Notes: generated by a model from the sequence alone, not told the origin. Counted from the stretch's first letter, positions 1-8,317 are shown. The stretch is 53,347 nt of DNA from Candidatus Avichristensenella intestinipullorum (GCA_018713305.1 DVFI01000122.1:1-53347), one strand, 5' to 3'. Numbers and translations are program-made.

Positions 1-982
1 GCGACGTGACGCGCATGGGCATCAGCGCGAGCCGGGGCCCTTCAACCGTTCCGTCTTCATGGACGGTGAAAGTAAGCTGCGCGATGAAGGTATCGCGCTC
101 GTCCGGGTCTACGTTGCCGCCGAAAACCAGGTTCGCCAGGCTATAAAGGATATAGGTATCCTCATACGCCTCGATGCCCTGAATGATATGCGGATGGTGG
201 CCTACGACCACGTCCGCGCCGTCGCGGATGGCCGCCCGGCCGATGTTGCGCTGGTCGCGGGTAAAGGCGGTTTCGTACTCGCTGCCCCAATGGAACGACG
301 CGATGACAATCTGACATCCCGCCTCGCGCAGGGCGTCGATATCGTCGCTGATGTCGCACTGGCCGTCCCGGTAGGGGAACGTTTCGCCAACCAGCCCGAT
401 TTTGACGCCGCGCACCTCATAGACGGCCGGCGCGCCGGGCGCGCAGTAGGTAATGCCCGCCGCGTCCAGCGCCGCGCGGGTGTCCGCCTTGCCCTGGTCG
501 CCGTAATCGCCGAAGTGGTTGTTCGCCAGGGTGACCGCCTCCACCGAGCCGGAGGTCAGCATCTGCGTATACTCCGCCGGGCCTTTGAAATTGAAAAGCT
601 TGTCCACCTTGTCGTTGCTTTCCGTCAACGTGCCTTCAAAGTTCACCAGGGTCAGGTCGTCCTGCGAAAACACGCGCGCCAGTTCGGAGAAAGGCCATTC
701 GTACCCCATCTTCGCCACGACCGAGGCAAAGCCGATGTCGCTTTCCCGCTGGCTGTCCGTGCATCCCAGCGTACAGTCCCCGCCGACGGTCACCACAATC
801 TCTCGCGGCCAGCCTTCCTCCGGCGCGGGCGTGGGGTCCGGCGCGGAAACGGCCGGCTCGTCCGAACCGGACGCGGGGGCGTCGGCCGCGCTCTCCAACG
901 GAACATCTTCAAAGACAATCTCCGCGCGCCCGGCAAAGGGCAGCGCCAGCAGGCAGGCCAGCAACAGGGCCAGTCGTTTCAT
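1..982 (-). CDS. CapA-family (PGA_cap) secreted protein, 3' end outside window
   Basis: Predicted exported metallophosphatase-like protein of the CapA / poly-gamma-glutamate capsule family. At least 327 residues are visible and the stop lies beyond the left edge. The N-terminus is a signal peptide (KR, then a Leu/Ala-rich core ending near GRA). Family motifs follow: a GGDCTLG block like the usual GDxxLG, LTLVNFEGTLT, ALDAAGITYCAPG, SFHWGSEY and VVGHHPHIIQGIE, which carry the Asp, Asn and His residues of the calcineurin-like fold. The ATG at 982 follows AAAGGAGACAGCC. It starts 14 bases after the stop of a second CapA gene on the same strand, so the two are probably co-transcribed paralogues. 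The family is known from capsule and spore-coat polymer genes, but no PgsB/C synthase is visible, so the substrate is unknown. Confidence 0.85.
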   Translation of the reverse strand, partial: MKRLALLLACLLALPFAGRAEIVFEDVPLESAADAPASGSDEPAVSAPDPTPAPEEGWPREIVVTVGGDCTLGCTDSQRESDIGFASVVAKMGYEWPFSELARVFSQDDLTLVNFEGTLTESNDKVDKLFNFKGPAEYTQMLTSGSVEAVTLANNHFGDYGDQGKADTRAALDAAGITYCAPGAPAVYEVRGVKIGLVGETFPYRDGQCDISDDIDALREAGCQIVIASFHWGSEYETAFTRDQRNIGRAAIRDGADVVVGHHPHIIQGIEAYEDTYILYSLANLVFGGNVDPDERDTFIAQLTFTVHEDGTVEGPRLALMPMRVTS

Positions 983-996
983 GGCTGTCTCCTTTC

Positions 997-2070
997 TTAC
1001 CACTCCATCCATTCCGTCGGATAGTGCGCGACAGCATATTCCAGCCCGCCGTCGTTGGAGAGCATGGTGTCAATCACGCGCTGGGCCGCCTCGCTCTCCG
1101 GCGCAAAGGGCGTGACGGCCAAATCGTTTTTGCCGCTGCGCTGGCCGCTGGCGGCGGTCACGGAGGAAATGCTGCACGGGATGATGCGGAAGGCGCCGCG
1201 GGTGAGCTCCCCGTTTTGCAGTTGGAACTTCTGCTGGAAGAGGAACGTGTCCATGTCGTCGGGCTGGGTATTCCCGGAAAAGCTGCAGTTGCCCAGCGAG
1301 TAGACGATGTACACGCCCTTGTAGCGCTCAATGGGGTTGACCCGGTGGCTGTGATGGCCCAGAACCAGGTCCGCGCCTGCGTCCACGGTGGAGCGGGCGA
1401 GCTTGACCTGGTTCTCGTTGGGGGCGTAGTCCTTCTCCGCGCCCCAATGGAAGGAGACGATGACCAGATCATATTCCGCCTTGGCCGCCGCCACATCCTG
1501 CGGCACCTTTTCAAACAGGCGCGGATAGTCGTCAAAGGTCTGGTACGCCAGCAGGGCGATGCGCGCGCCGCCCACCTCGTATACGCCCATATGCTCCTCG
1601 CTCGCGTAGACGATGCCCTGGCTTTCCAGCGCGGCGACGGTGTCCGCATAGCCCGCCTCCAGGAAGTCCATGACGTGGTTGTTCTCCAGCGCCACGGCCT
1701 CCACCGAGCCCAGCGTCAGCGCCTGCACATGCTCCGGCGGGGCGCGGAAGCAGAAGGTGTTGCCGATGTGCTGCGTGGCGTTGGTCAGCGTCCCTTCAAA
1801 ATTGACCAGGGTCATGTCGTCCTGGGAAAAGATGTCCCGAACGTTCTGGAAAAACCAGCCCAGGTTCCCTTCGGCCGCCTCCAGCGTTTCCATGTAGAAA
1901 TTGGACGCCGGGTTGTCACGCATATTGCCCCCCAGCGTTACGTCGCCCGCGGCGGTAATCAGAATTTCCTGCAGGCCGTAATCAAACGGGACGTCTTCAA
2001 ATCCGTCATCCGCCAGCGCCGCGCCTCCGAGCAGCCACAGGCCAAGCAGCAACCCCAGCCATCTGCGCAT
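997..2070 (-). CDS. CapA-family (PGA_cap) secreted protein
   Basis: 357-residue paralogue of the gene downstream. A short signal peptide (RRWLGLLLGLWLLGG) is followed by ITAAGDVTLGGN, LVNFEGTLTNA, ALENNHVMDFLEAG, SFHWGAEKDYAP and VLGHHSHRVNPIERY, the ordered motifs of the CapA fold with the His/Asn metal ligands intact. I chose the ATG at 2070 because GGAGGG sits about 8 bases before it; an ATG 15 bases upstream overlaps that ribosome binding site. A good promoter lies at 2104-2132. The product is probably extracellular or anchored after export. The role is not deducible beyond capsule, exopolymer or wall-associated hydrolysis; some CapA proteins act as phosphatases or peptide hydrolases. Confidence 0.85.
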   Translation of the reverse strand: MRRWLGLLLGLWLLGGAALADDGFEDVPFDYGLQEILITAAGDVTLGGNMRDNPASNFYMETLEAAEGNLGWFFQNVRDIFSQDDMTLVNFEGTLTNATQHIGNTFCFRAPPEHVQALTLGSVEAVALENNHVMDFLEAGYADTVAALESQGIVYASEEHMGVYEVGGARIALLAYQTFDDYPRLFEKVPQDVAAAKAEYDLVIVSFHWGAEKDYAPNENQVKLARSTVDAGADLVLGHHSHRVNPIERYKGVYIVYSLGNCSFSGNTQPDDMDTFLFQQKFQLQNGELTRGAFRIIPCSISSVTAASGQRSGKNDLAVTPFAPESEAAQRVIDTMLSNDGGLEYAVAHYPTEWMEW

Positions 2071-2103
2071 GCCTCTGCCCTCCATCCTTCAGCAATCCCG
2101 TTT

Positions 2104-2132
2104 ATTGTACCATTGAATCCGCCGCAAGGCAA
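2104..2132 (-). promoter_or_regulatory. Promoter of the tandem capA genes
   Basis: On the minus strand TTGCCT (2132-2127), 17 bases, then TACAAT (2109-2104). The predicted start near 2097 leaves a 27-base leader with a GGAGGG site before the ATG at 2070. Confidence 0.6.
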
Positions 2133-2163
2133 GCCGCGCCGTCTCCCGGCCGCCCGGGCATGG

Positions 2164-3258
2164 CTACAGCGCGCCGCTGATGACGGACCACTCCCCGGTC
2201 TGCGGCTGGATGGACAGCACCCAGGTGCGGGTTTCGTCCGTCCCCAGCGTGCGGCCGGCCAGGGTCCAGACAGGGTCGTTCCATACCAGCACGTCCACCG
2301 CCATGTCGCCCTCTGCCGGAATCGCCGCCTCCCAAAGCGCCTCGCCCTGCGCGTTCACGCACACGAGCCAGCCGTCCGCATCCTGCTTGCCCGCCGCCAG
2401 CCACAGGCCCTGCGGCCCCGCCGCCAGCGCCCGGAACGCGCTGGACCGCCCATCCGCGCCGAAACAGCGGGACCAGACCGCCTCGCCCCGCGCATCCAGC
2501 CGCACGAGCCAGCCGTCCGTCTCCGCCCGCGCGCTTTGCACGTCGCCGTCCGCAGAGGAAGAGGAGCCGGCCGCCAGGTATCCGTCCTCCAGCGCGCAGA
2601 TGGCCTGCAGCGTATCCGCGCCGCTGCCGCCCAGCGCGCGCTGCCAGAGGATATCCCCGTCCAGGTTCACGCAGACCAGCCATCCGTCCGGCAGAACGTT
2701 CAGCGCCCCGCTGTCGTGCCAGCCCTCCACGTCGCCGTCGGACGAATATGTCTCCCCGGCCAGCACCCAGCCCGTGTCCACCGCCGCGCACAGCCCGCGC
2801 AGGGAGTCCCAGTCCGATCCGCCGAAGCAGCGCGACCAGACGACCTCGCCCAGGGCGCTCAGCCGCACGGCCCAGCCGTCCGTTTTGGCGGACATATCGC
2901 TGTACCAGCCCTCGTGCCAGCCGTTGTCCAAATCGGCGGAGCCGGACAGGCCCGCGGCCATCCAACCGCCCTGCGGGAGGGATATGGCCTGATAGAGCGC
3001 ATCCTCCCCGTCGCCGCCCAGCACGGTTTCCCATACCCGCTCGCTGTTTTTGTCAATCAACGCCGCCAGGGCGTCCACGCGGACCGCAATGCCGTCCTGG
3101 AGGCGAACGTCCTGTTCCAGCAAAAGAACGGTGCCGTTCGGGCCCTGCGCCGCCCTGCGAAACCCGTCCGCCGTGACCACCATTTCTTCCGCACGCGCCC
3201 CCGCGCCCACCAATACCCATAGCGCCAGCAGCGCCATATACCGCATCGTCTTTTTCAT
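2164..3258 (-). CDS. Secreted repeat protein, probably beta-propeller
   Basis: 364 residues with an N-terminal signal peptide (MKKTMRYMALLALWVLVGAG, cut near ARA). The body holds four to five diverged repeats of about 50-60 residues built around W-x-R-x-hGG-x-x-x-D-x-L, an aromatic DGYLAAG or GWVLAGE strand, SxDGDV and DGWLVxL, typical of Trp/Gly-rich propeller blades of the PQQ-like or delta-60 type. Such proteins are extracellular and often bind ligands or surfaces; no enzymatic residues are evident. The ATG at 3258 was chosen because the signal peptide begins there and the upstream frame runs through the promoter. No Shine-Dalgarno sequence precedes it, and a promoter places transcription start on the start codon itself (3265-3294). 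Confidence 0.7.
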   Translation of the reverse strand: MKKTMRYMALLALWVLVGAGARAEEMVVTADGFRRAAQGPNGTVLLLEQDVRLQDGIAVRVDALAALIDKNSERVWETVLGGDGEDALYQAISLPQGGWMAAGLSGSADLDNGWHEGWYSDMSAKTDGWAVRLSALGEVVWSRCFGGSDWDSLRGLCAAVDTGWVLAGETYSSDGDVEGWHDSGALNVLPDGWLVCVNLDGDILWQRALGGSGADTLQAICALEDGYLAAGSSSSADGDVQSARAETDGWLVRLDARGEAVWSRCFGADGRSSAFRALAAGPQGLWLAAGKQDADGWLVCVNAQGEALWEAAIPAEGDMAVDVLVWNDPVWTLAGRTLGTDETRTWVLSIQPQTGEWSVISGAL

Positions 3259-3264
3259 ACATAG

Positions 3265-3294
3265 AGTATACCCGCTTTGGGGCATGCGCATCAA
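3265..3294 (-). promoter_or_regulatory. Promoter giving a possibly leaderless mRNA
   Basis: Minus strand TTGATG (3294-3289), 18-base spacer, TATACT (3270-3265). Seven bases past the -10 box is position 3258, the A of the ATG of the propeller gene. Confidence 0.6.
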
Positions 3295-3319
3295 GCCCCG
3301 CCGCAAAAGCTTATGCAAT

Positions 3320-3348
3320 TTGCTTTTTCCCCGGAACTATGCTATACT
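3320..3348 (+). promoter_or_regulatory. Promoter of smpB-ssrA
   Basis: TTGCTT (3320-3325), 17-base spacer, TATACT (3343-3348). The start near 3355 leaves a short leader with GGAGAGGAGG at 3362-3371 before smpB. It is back-to-back with the propeller-gene promoter. Confidence 0.65.
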
Positions 3349-3381
3349 ATCCGGTACGGTCGGAGAGGAGGCGAAGGCGCC

Positions 3382-3840
3382 GTGGCGCGGGAGCGCGGAG
3401 AGAAGATAATAGCGGTCAACCGCAAGGCGCGCCATGACTACTTCGTGGAGGATACCTGCGAAGCCGGGCTTGTGTTGCACGGCACGGAGGTCAAATCCAT
3501 GCGCCAGGGGCGTGTGAACCTGAAGGAAAGCTACTGCGCGGTCAAAGACCGCGAAATGTTTGCCTTCGGCATGCATATCAGCCCCTATGAGCAGGGCAAT
3601 ATCTACAACCGGGATCCCATGCGCCCGAAGAAGCTGCTGCTGCACCGCGCGCAGATTATCAAGCTGGGCAGCCTGGTACAACGGCAGGGATATGCGCTTA
3701 TCCCGCTGCGCGTATATCTCCGGGACGGCCGCATGAAGCTGGAGCTGGGCCTGTGCAAGGGCAAAAAACTCCATGACAAGCGGGATGACGCCGCAGAACG
3801 TTCCGCCAAGCGGGACATTGAACGGGCGCTTAAGCGCTGA
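3382..3840 (+). CDS. smpB: SsrA-binding protein SmpB
   Basis: 152-residue SmpB, the usual length, which binds tmRNA and helps load it into stalled ribosomes for trans-translation. Visible family blocks are AVNRKARHDYFVEDTCEAG, GTEVKSMRQGRVNLKESY, the HISPYEQGNIYNRDP stretch, R-x-KKLLLH, VYLRDGRMKLELGLCKGKK and the basic C-terminal tail KRDIERALKR that becomes helical in the mRNA channel. The start is GTG at 3382: AGGAGG at 3366-3371 is 10 bases upstream, and the in-frame ATGs further upstream lie before the promoter's predicted start. The tmRNA gene begins four bases after the stop, so both parts of the rescue system share a transcript or are closely linked. Confidence 0.97.
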   Translation: MARERGEKIIAVNRKARHDYFVEDTCEAGLVLHGTEVKSMRQGRVNLKESYCAVKDREMFAFGMHISPYEQGNIYNRDPMRPKKLLLHRAQIIKLGSLVQRQGYALIPLRVYLRDGRMKLELGLCKGKKLHDKRDDAAERSAKRDIERALKR

Positions 3841-3844
3841 ACAA

Positions 3845-4198
3845 GGGGGCGTACTGGTTTCGACGGGGATCGTCGGGGGTTCAGGAAGCGAGCCGCGGCC
3901 CCGAACCGCGTTAAAATCGGGATGAAAAGTAACTGAGAACGATACCAATAACGCTTTGGCGTTCGCGGCCTAATGCCGCGCGTCGGACTCAAGCGCCTAC
4001 TGCTTGAACCCCCGGCGTCATCGAAGTAGGGAACGGGCCCGCCTAAGCTTTGCGGCGCGGCCGGCATGATGAAGCTACCGACGCGCTGATCCCGTCTGTG
4101 GGAGCTGTGCGAAGGGAAGAATAAATCGCAGACTGCGCTCGGAGATGCCTGGGCTTTCGGATTTTCGGACGGGGGTTCGATTCCCCCCGCCTCCACCA
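3845..4198 (+). ncRNA. ssrA: Transfer-messenger RNA (tmRNA)
   Basis: 354-base tmRNA. The 5' end GGGGGCG pairs over seven bases with CGCCTCC near the 3' end, followed by the discriminator A and an encoded CCA (4196-4198). The alanine tRNA-like T-arm GGGTTCGATTCCCC is at about 4172-4185, and the conserved 5' block reads GTACTGGTTTCGACGGGG. The tag reading frame is best placed at 3935-3973 with resume codon GAG, encoding ENDTNNALAFAA then TAA, so the full degradation tag would be AENDTNNALAFAA. Tags normally end in ALAA; this one ends in AFAA, with the hydrophobic-Ala-Ala protease signal kept. The 3' end is a classic integration site, and an AT-richer island of small genes starts just downstream. 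Confidence 0.97.
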
Positions 4199-4270
4199 TT
4201 TTAATCGCTGGTCGAACCCCAGGCGGCAAGATCATCGTCTTGCGCTATGGATTTTGGCTGGCCCTCGACT

Positions 4271-4311
4271 TGGCCGCTCAGGTATGACCTGGGCGGTCAT
4301 TTCATTTCTAC
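4271..4311 (+). terminator. Probable terminator of ssrA
   Basis: A 13-base-pair stem (4271-4283 with 4287-4299, two G-U pairs) with a 3-base loop, followed by a T-rich tail (TCATTTCATTTCT). It lies about 70 bases after the tmRNA. Confidence 0.55.
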
Positions 4312-4355
4312 GGCGGCCGAGGCTCGCGCTGGGCAGTCTTTTTCCATTCACCCAT
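4308..4355 (-). CDS. Possible 15-residue peptide or truncated ORF
   Basis: The ATG at 4355 is preceded by a perfect AAGGAGGG (4370-4363) at good spacing, but the frame closes after MGEWKKTAQREPRPP. It continues the series of small minus-strand genes of the island, so it may be the 5' stub of a gene cut off at the island's junction with the tmRNA flank. It could also be a true micro-peptide or chance. Confidence 0.25.
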   Translation of the reverse strand: MGEWKKTAQREPRPP

Positions 4356-4484
4356 CAAGCATCCCTCCTTAAATACTTCCCAGGCAAGCCACAGTCTCCC
4401 GTATGGGCTTTTTAGCCTGGGCCCCTGGTGTTTATACTCCTGATGCCTTGGACGCGATACGGAGCTCCTGGGGCTTGCATATAT

Positions 4485-4712
4485 TTATGATATGGTGTAC
4501 TTCCAAAAACGAAGTTCCATATCTGAAACATCTTGGCGCAGCTTACCGGCAAAATACCGAACCTCTTGACTTTTTGCTTTACGCTGAAAGTCTGTCACGC
4601 GCTTCTCCAAATCTTTTGCCAAAGGATGAAGTGCCGCAAAGGTTTCCGCTTTTCCATCGCACCTGGCTACAAGCGCAAAATATTCAGCCGTTAATTTTCT
4701 CAGTTTGTCCAT
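4485..4712 (-). CDS. Small hypothetical protein, helical
   Basis: 75 residues, not recognised. The sequence is charged and predicted all-helical (for example EKRVTDFQRKAKSQEVRYF and KLRQDVSDMELRFWKY), with no membrane segment or metal motif. The ATG at 4712 has GGAGG nearby and lies 17 bases after the previous small gene's stop, so it belongs to the island's tandem run. The frame on the opposite strand here is open too, but it has no ribosome binding site and an odd composition. Small clustered genes like this are usual for prophage or plasmid remnants; function unknown. Confidence 0.6.
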   Translation of the reverse strand: MDKLRKLTAEYFALVARCDGKAETFAALHPLAKDLEKRVTDFQRKAKSQEVRYFAGKLRQDVSDMELRFWKYTIS

Positions 4713-4729
4713 ACTGAAACCTCCGCTCC

Positions 4730-4867
4730 TTATTCATGGGGCTCCTCCTTCTTATTCTGATCTTCGATGAACATAATGGCGTACTGCTTTCGGCTGAACA
4801 CGGCTACGACTTCGCCTTCTTCATTTAGCACTTCCCAGCAGCGCCCGTGACGTTTACGAATCGTCAT
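4730..4867 (-). CDS. 45-residue hypothetical protein
   Basis: Starts MTIRKRHGRCWEVLNEEGEV and continues with an FSRKQYAIMF core and an acidic tail, resembling small phage proteins with an N-terminal beta meander. The ATG at 4867 begins one base after the stop of the zinc-site gene upstream, and GGAGG sits before it, which argues for coupled translation. Not recognised as any known family. Codon use is less GC-rich than in the surrounding chromosome, like the rest of the island. Confidence 0.55.
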   Translation of the reverse strand: MTIRKRHGRCWEVLNEEGEVVAVFSRKQYAIMFIEDQNKKEEPHE

Positions 4868-4868
4868 T

Positions 4869-5084
4869 TTAGAACTCCTCCTCAATGCTCTTAATTTGTG
4901 CGGCGAGGTCTTTCAGGCAGTCATCGCAGAGGGTCACGACCATGCTGCCGATAACGACTTCCCAAAGGCGGTCTACCCGATGACCGACCTTGACGCCAGT
5001 GCTCGACTCATACGTCTGCGCGAAGCAGCCGTTGCAGCTTCTGATCCGTTCATGCACAGGTCTAATGTGTAAACTACGCTTCAT
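4869..5084 (-). CDS. Small four-cysteine (zinc-ribbon-like) protein
   Basis: 71 residues with a CNGC pair near residue 17 and a CDDC pair near residue 53, each a C-x2-C knuckle, so a structural zinc site is likely. The basic N-terminus (MKRSLHIRPVHERIRS) could contact nucleic acid. The strand WEVVIGSMVVTLC between the two knuckles fits a small treble-clef or ribbon fold. The ATG at 5084 is preceded by GGAGG in the run AAAGGAGGTTTAT. It is the second gene of the four-gene island run. Exact role unknown; small zinc proteins of this type are common in phage genomes. Confidence 0.6.
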   Translation of the reverse strand: MKRSLHIRPVHERIRSCNGCFAQTYESSTGVKVGHRVDRLWEVVIGSMVVTLCDDCLKDLAAQIKSIEEEF

Positions 5085-5113
5085 ATAAACCTCCTTTCCC
5101 GAGAAGCAGGGGC

Positions 5114-5329
5114 TCAGCCCTGCTCCTTAGCGGTCCGCAGCTGTTCGGTCATCAGGTCGAAACACTGCTCGATATAATCGGCGACATCATTCCAAACGCG
5201 GTAGTTGCTGGTCAGCTTCTTGACGATCTCCCAAGTAGCGAGCTCGTCGTCGCACTTGCTGGGGCGCTCAAAGGTCTTCTCGGTAATGACCACCCAGGGA
5301 AGAAACTCGTTGCCGTAGCAGTCACGCAT
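5114..5329 (-). CDS. Small acidic hypothetical protein, possibly a 3' fragment
   Basis: 71 residues from the ATG at 5329, which has AAGGA five bases upstream. Not recognised. The C-terminal half (VWNDVADYIEQCFDLMTEQL) looks like an amphipathic helix. The same frame stays open upstream to about 5479 and reads like protein (IGHFKNSENVTCIAAQQTTK), yet holds no start codon. The gene may therefore be the 3' part of a longer one whose 5' end was lost where the PHP-phosphatase remnant begins. First gene of the island's minus-strand run. Confidence 0.5.
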   Translation of the reverse strand: MRDCYGNEFLPWVVITEKTFERPSKCDDELATWEIVKKLTSNYRVWNDVADYIEQCFDLMTEQLRTAKEQG

Positions 5330-5400
5330 GAAGTCCTTCTTGGTGGTCTGCTGAGCCGCAATGCAAGTGACATTTTCGCTGTTCTTGAAATGGCCAATAG

Positions 5401-5637
5401 CTAGTTGACCCGATATCGGAGATTTTTGTGCTTCAACAACATCCTTTGGGCATTGCCAAAGGATATGGCATCGGCATATTCAGTCGTACAATGCGCATAG
5501 ACATACGCCAGACCGCTTGCAACTACTGGTGGACGATGGTCTGTGCGATGTGTATCCGAACCGAGAAATGTGATCCACTGCTTTTTCAGCAATTGCCGGG
5601 CGTGGGTTTGTGTTTCCTTTGTTGCTTCTTCTCCCAT
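5401..5637 (-). pseudogene. C-terminal remnant of a PHP-type (CpsB/YwqE-like) tyrosine phosphatase
   Basis: The frame reads KKQWITFLGSDTHRTDHRPP and goes on through an alternating helix pattern to FGNAQRMLLKHKNLRYRVN and a stop. The block FLGSDTH-x3-RPP is the last metal-binding motif of PHP-domain capsular tyrosine phosphatases, followed by their C-terminal helices (AISFGNAQRMLL). The N-terminal two thirds with the other metal sites (HxH and so on) is absent. The frame can be opened at an ATG at 5637, but residues before KKQW look unrelated. So this is a fragment of about 65 recognisable residues, or part of a dispersed repeat that carries it. It cannot be a working phosphatase. Confidence 0.5.
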
Positions 5638-5987
5638 CGGCGAGTCGCCGGAGCCACCTCGCGCACTTGGCGCGGGGTGGTTTTTACGCTGTAAGCCCGC
5701 GCTTGCAGCGGGTATCTTTTTTGTCAACACAACCCAACTGGACATTGCACGACCCCCTGCTTTTTCAAAAGCAGCTTTGCCGTCAGGGCGCGGCTGTGAT
5801 GTCAAAACAGAAAGGGCGTGTTGCAGAAAACGGATGCTGCGACACGCCCCTTTATCGCAGGGCTGACAGACGGTGTGGCCGTCTACCGTTTCACGAAAAA
5901 CTACCTTTGAAGGGAAGAGCGCCGCGGCGCTTGCGGGCTTACGGCCTCCGGCCGGCGAGCGCTCACAGACCATGCGCGCGGCGCGCC
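5608..5987. repeat. Hairpin-rich non-coding stretch between the PHP remnant and gdhA
   Basis: No credible gene. The stretch contains a run of inverted repeats, among them CCACCTCGCGC with GCGCGGGGTGG near 5665-5691, CCCGC with GCGGG near 5698-5712, CTGCTTTT with AAAAGCAG near 5756-5774, the gdhA terminator stem, and AGACGG with CCGTCT near 5868-5884. The density of palindromes suggests a dispersed repeat element of the kind scattered through Firmicute genomes; copy number cannot be judged from one window. Confidence 0.4.
5803..5849 (-). terminator. Terminator downstream of gdhA
   Basis: 13-base-pair stem (5837-5849 with 5814-5826, one G-U pair) and a 10-base loop. On the minus strand it is followed by TTTCTGTTTTG. 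It lies 138 bases after the gdhA stop. Confidence 0.6.
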
Positions 5988-7355
<1,368 letters not shown>

Positions 7356-7357
7356 CT

Positions 7358-7386
7358 AGTATAGCGCAAATCTGCCTCGAGCGCAA
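7358..7386 (-). promoter_or_regulatory. gdhA promoter
   Basis: Minus strand TTGCGC (7386-7381), 17-base spacer, TATACT (7363-7358). The start near 7351 is 26 bases before the ATG. Confidence 0.7.
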
Positions 7387-7420
7387 CCGTTTGCTATAAA
7401 AAAGCTGTATGGCGGCATAA

Positions 7421-7448
7421 TTGGCCGGTGCGCTGCGCATACTATATA
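7421..7448 (+). promoter_or_regulatory. Probable promoter of the Myb/RsfA-like gene
   Basis: TTGGCC (7421-7426), 16-base spacer, TATATA (7443-7448), then GGAGGG at about 7463 and ATG at 7477. It is divergent from the gdhA promoter. Confidence 0.45.
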
Positions 7449-7476
7449 CCATCAAAACACATGGAGGGTTGAAAGC

Positions 7477-8211
7477 ATGGAGAATATCGCAAGGAGCGGG
7501 CGCGGCGGCTGGAAGGAAAAGGAAATCTCCCAGCTTCGAGAAGCGGTGCACCAGGCGGGAGGCAGCGGAGAGCCGCTGCGCGGCGTGTTTGAGCGCGTGG
7601 GCAAAACCCTGGGCCGCAAGCCCAACAGCGTGCGCAACTTCTATTATGCCTGCCTCAAGCGCGAGGATTCGGACCAGGCGCCGCACGCAGCGCCTTTTCA
7701 AACCTTTACGGCCGAGGAAGTGCGCGCGCTCATGCGCGAGGTACTCGCCGCGCGGGCCAACGGCATTTCCGTGCGCGCCTGCGTGCAGCGCATGGCGGAC
7801 GGGGACCGCAAACTGATGCTGCGCTATCAAAACAAGTACCGCAGCGTGCTGAAAAGCCGTCCTTCCATGGTGCGGGAAATCATGGCGGAGATGACGGAGG
7901 CGGGAGAGAAGACGTTTGACCCTTACGCGGCGCAGATGACCCAGGCGCAGCCGCTGCACGCGGGCATCGCGGCCACGATTCAAAAAAGCGGGGATCCCGC
8001 GCTGCTGGGCCTTCTGCGCGGGCTGGATACGCTGTTGATGCGCGCGGGGATGATGGAACCTGCGCCGCTGAAGGCGGCGTGCGAGCCGATGGTGCAGTGC
8101 GCCAAGGAGTTTCTGGGCCTGCCGGATGAGCGCCGCGCGCAGGCGCTGCCGTCGTTCTGCGCGCAGATGAGCCAGTGCGTGGGCGCGGTGGAAACCGCCA
8201 TGGGCGTATAG
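7477..8211 (+). CDS. Myb/SANT-like (RsfA-type) DNA-binding regulator
   Basis: 244 residues. The N-terminal 60 residues (GGWKEKEISQLREAVHQAG, VGKTLGRKPNSVRNFYYAC) look like the Myb-type helix-turn-helix of RsfA and similar prespore regulators: a Trp-led first helix and the recognition helix GRKPNSVRNFYY. The rest is helical, with FTAEEVRALMREVL and KSRPSMVREIMAEM and no recognised enzyme motif, and may mediate oligomerisation. The ATG is preceded by GGAGGGTTGAAAGC. RsfA-family proteins control spore-formation genes in Bacillus; a similar developmental role here is inference only. It stands alone, divergent from gdhA and followed by the EamA gene with its own promoter. Confidence 0.6.
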   Translation: MENIARSGRGGWKEKEISQLREAVHQAGGSGEPLRGVFERVGKTLGRKPNSVRNFYYACLKREDSDQAPHAAPFQTFTAEEVRALMREVLAARANGISVRACVQRMADGDRKLMLRYQNKYRSVLKSRPSMVREIMAEMTEAGEKTFDPYAAQMTQAQPLHAGIAATIQKSGDPALLGLLRGLDTLLMRAGMMEPAPLKAACEPMVQCAKEFLGLPDERRAQALPSFCAQMSQCVGAVETAMGV

Positions 8212-8247
8212 GCGCGGCGCTGCCGCAGTGCTTTGACAATTTCCTGT

Positions 8248-8275
8248 TTGCGTCCGCGCGTTTTTCGTGTATACT
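8248..8275 (+). promoter_or_regulatory. Promoter of the EamA-nitroreductase-PIG-L-GNAT run
   Basis: TTGCGT (8248-8253), 16-base spacer, TATACT (8270-8275). A perfect TTGACA at 8233 is too far away (31 bases) to pair with this -10. Confidence 0.6.
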
Positions 8276-8317
8276 GAAAGCGTGTTCCGCGCGGACGCAC
8301 GGGAGGATGGAAAAAGC

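Noticed and set aside
4403..4717. 104-codon plus-strand frame in the small-gene island
   Set aside because: No ribosome binding site; the minus-strand gene in the same place has one and fits a tandem run.
8233..8275. TTGACA at 8233 as the -35 of the EamA promoter
   Set aside because: It is 31 bases from the TATACT box; TTGCGT at 8248 has acceptable spacing.
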